Assembly (NCBI GenBank): GCA_903847605.1
Contig: CAINED010000026.1
Coordinates: 1 to 33,659, forward strand
Reading direction: 5' to 3'
Source of the DNA: an uncultured Hyphomicrobiales bacterium
GTDB lineage: Bacteria > Pseudomonadota > Alphaproteobacteria > Rhizobiales > Beijerinckiaceae
Length of the DNA: 33,659 nt
Both the position numbers and the translations under genes were made by a program. Positions 33,614-33,659 of this stretch are shown in pieces. Each line of letters begins with the position of its first letter. Position 1 is the stretch's first letter. The notes under the pieces are model-generated. The model made no database searches and was not told the origin of the DNA. It saw only the letters and a program-made list of their open reading frames with translations.

Positions 33614-33659
33614 TTAAGACTGTTGTGACGCGTTGGAGGGACAGATCGGGTGCACGGGG

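Overview
The window looks like chromosomal DNA of a high-GC alphaproteobacterium, most likely of the order Hyphomicrobiales (Rhizobiales). This rests on the overall protein flavour, the many ABC and Bug-type uptake genes, the orphan Anbu-type proteasome gene, and palindromic intergenic repeats of kinds I associate with that order. No rRNA, tRNA, CRISPR array, transposase or prophage gene was seen. Genus-level placement is not possible by eye.

Layout from left to right. 110-6442 is mostly housekeeping: an Anbu proteasome-like peptidase, a convergent GMC oxidoreductase, a RhlE-like DEAD-box helicase with its own terminator, and a TPP riboswitch controlling thiC. 6508-7270 is a VapBC-like toxin-antitoxin pair with a palindromic operator. 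7278-11231 holds a feruloyl-CoA-synthase-like ligase, a Bug-type solute receptor and a divergent fumarylacetoacetase-fold hydrolase. 11289-14011 is a three-gene cassette (small membrane protein, winged-helix regulator, DUF4153/4173-type membrane protein) with the same palindrome in front of each transcription unit. 14018-16982 holds a 4,5-dihydroxyphthalate-decarboxylase-like gene and, divergently, a zinc-ribbon/metallo-beta-lactamase-fold protein and a gentisate-dioxygenase-like cupin.

17099-27130 is the most coherent system: a divergent IclR regulator facing a ten-gene unit on the minus strand. In transcription order this encodes a cyclase, cupin, SDR dehydrogenase, 3-hydroxyacyl-CoA-dehydrogenase-type enzyme, Tat-like solute receptor, LivG, LivF, LivH, LivM and a beta-keto-acid cleavage enzyme (BKACE). 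It reads as an uptake-and-degradation pathway for one unknown acid: the receptor and Liv transporter import it, the dehydrogenases and cyclase convert it to a beta-keto acid, and BKACE cleaves that with acetyl-CoA. Three different families of palindromic repeat sit in its wider gaps.

27181-31160 is an accessory patch. It holds an AT-rich unknown membrane protein bracketed by the iclR 3' end and a decayed copy of that 3' end, an orphan RTX beta-roll protein, an AT-rich unknown gene, and about 800 bases without a convincing gene but with a promoter-like sequence and strong inverted repeats. 31161-33418 is a three-gene unit (LLM flavin monooxygenase-like, DUF1330, TauD/TfdA dioxygenase), another probable catabolic operon.

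Overall the region is a chain of small, independently regulated catabolic modules for aromatic and organic acids inserted among housekeeping genes. The best candidates for something undescribed are the IclR/BKACE/Liv pathway, the palindrome-controlled DUF4153 cassette, and the structured, apparently non-coding block at 30447-30990.
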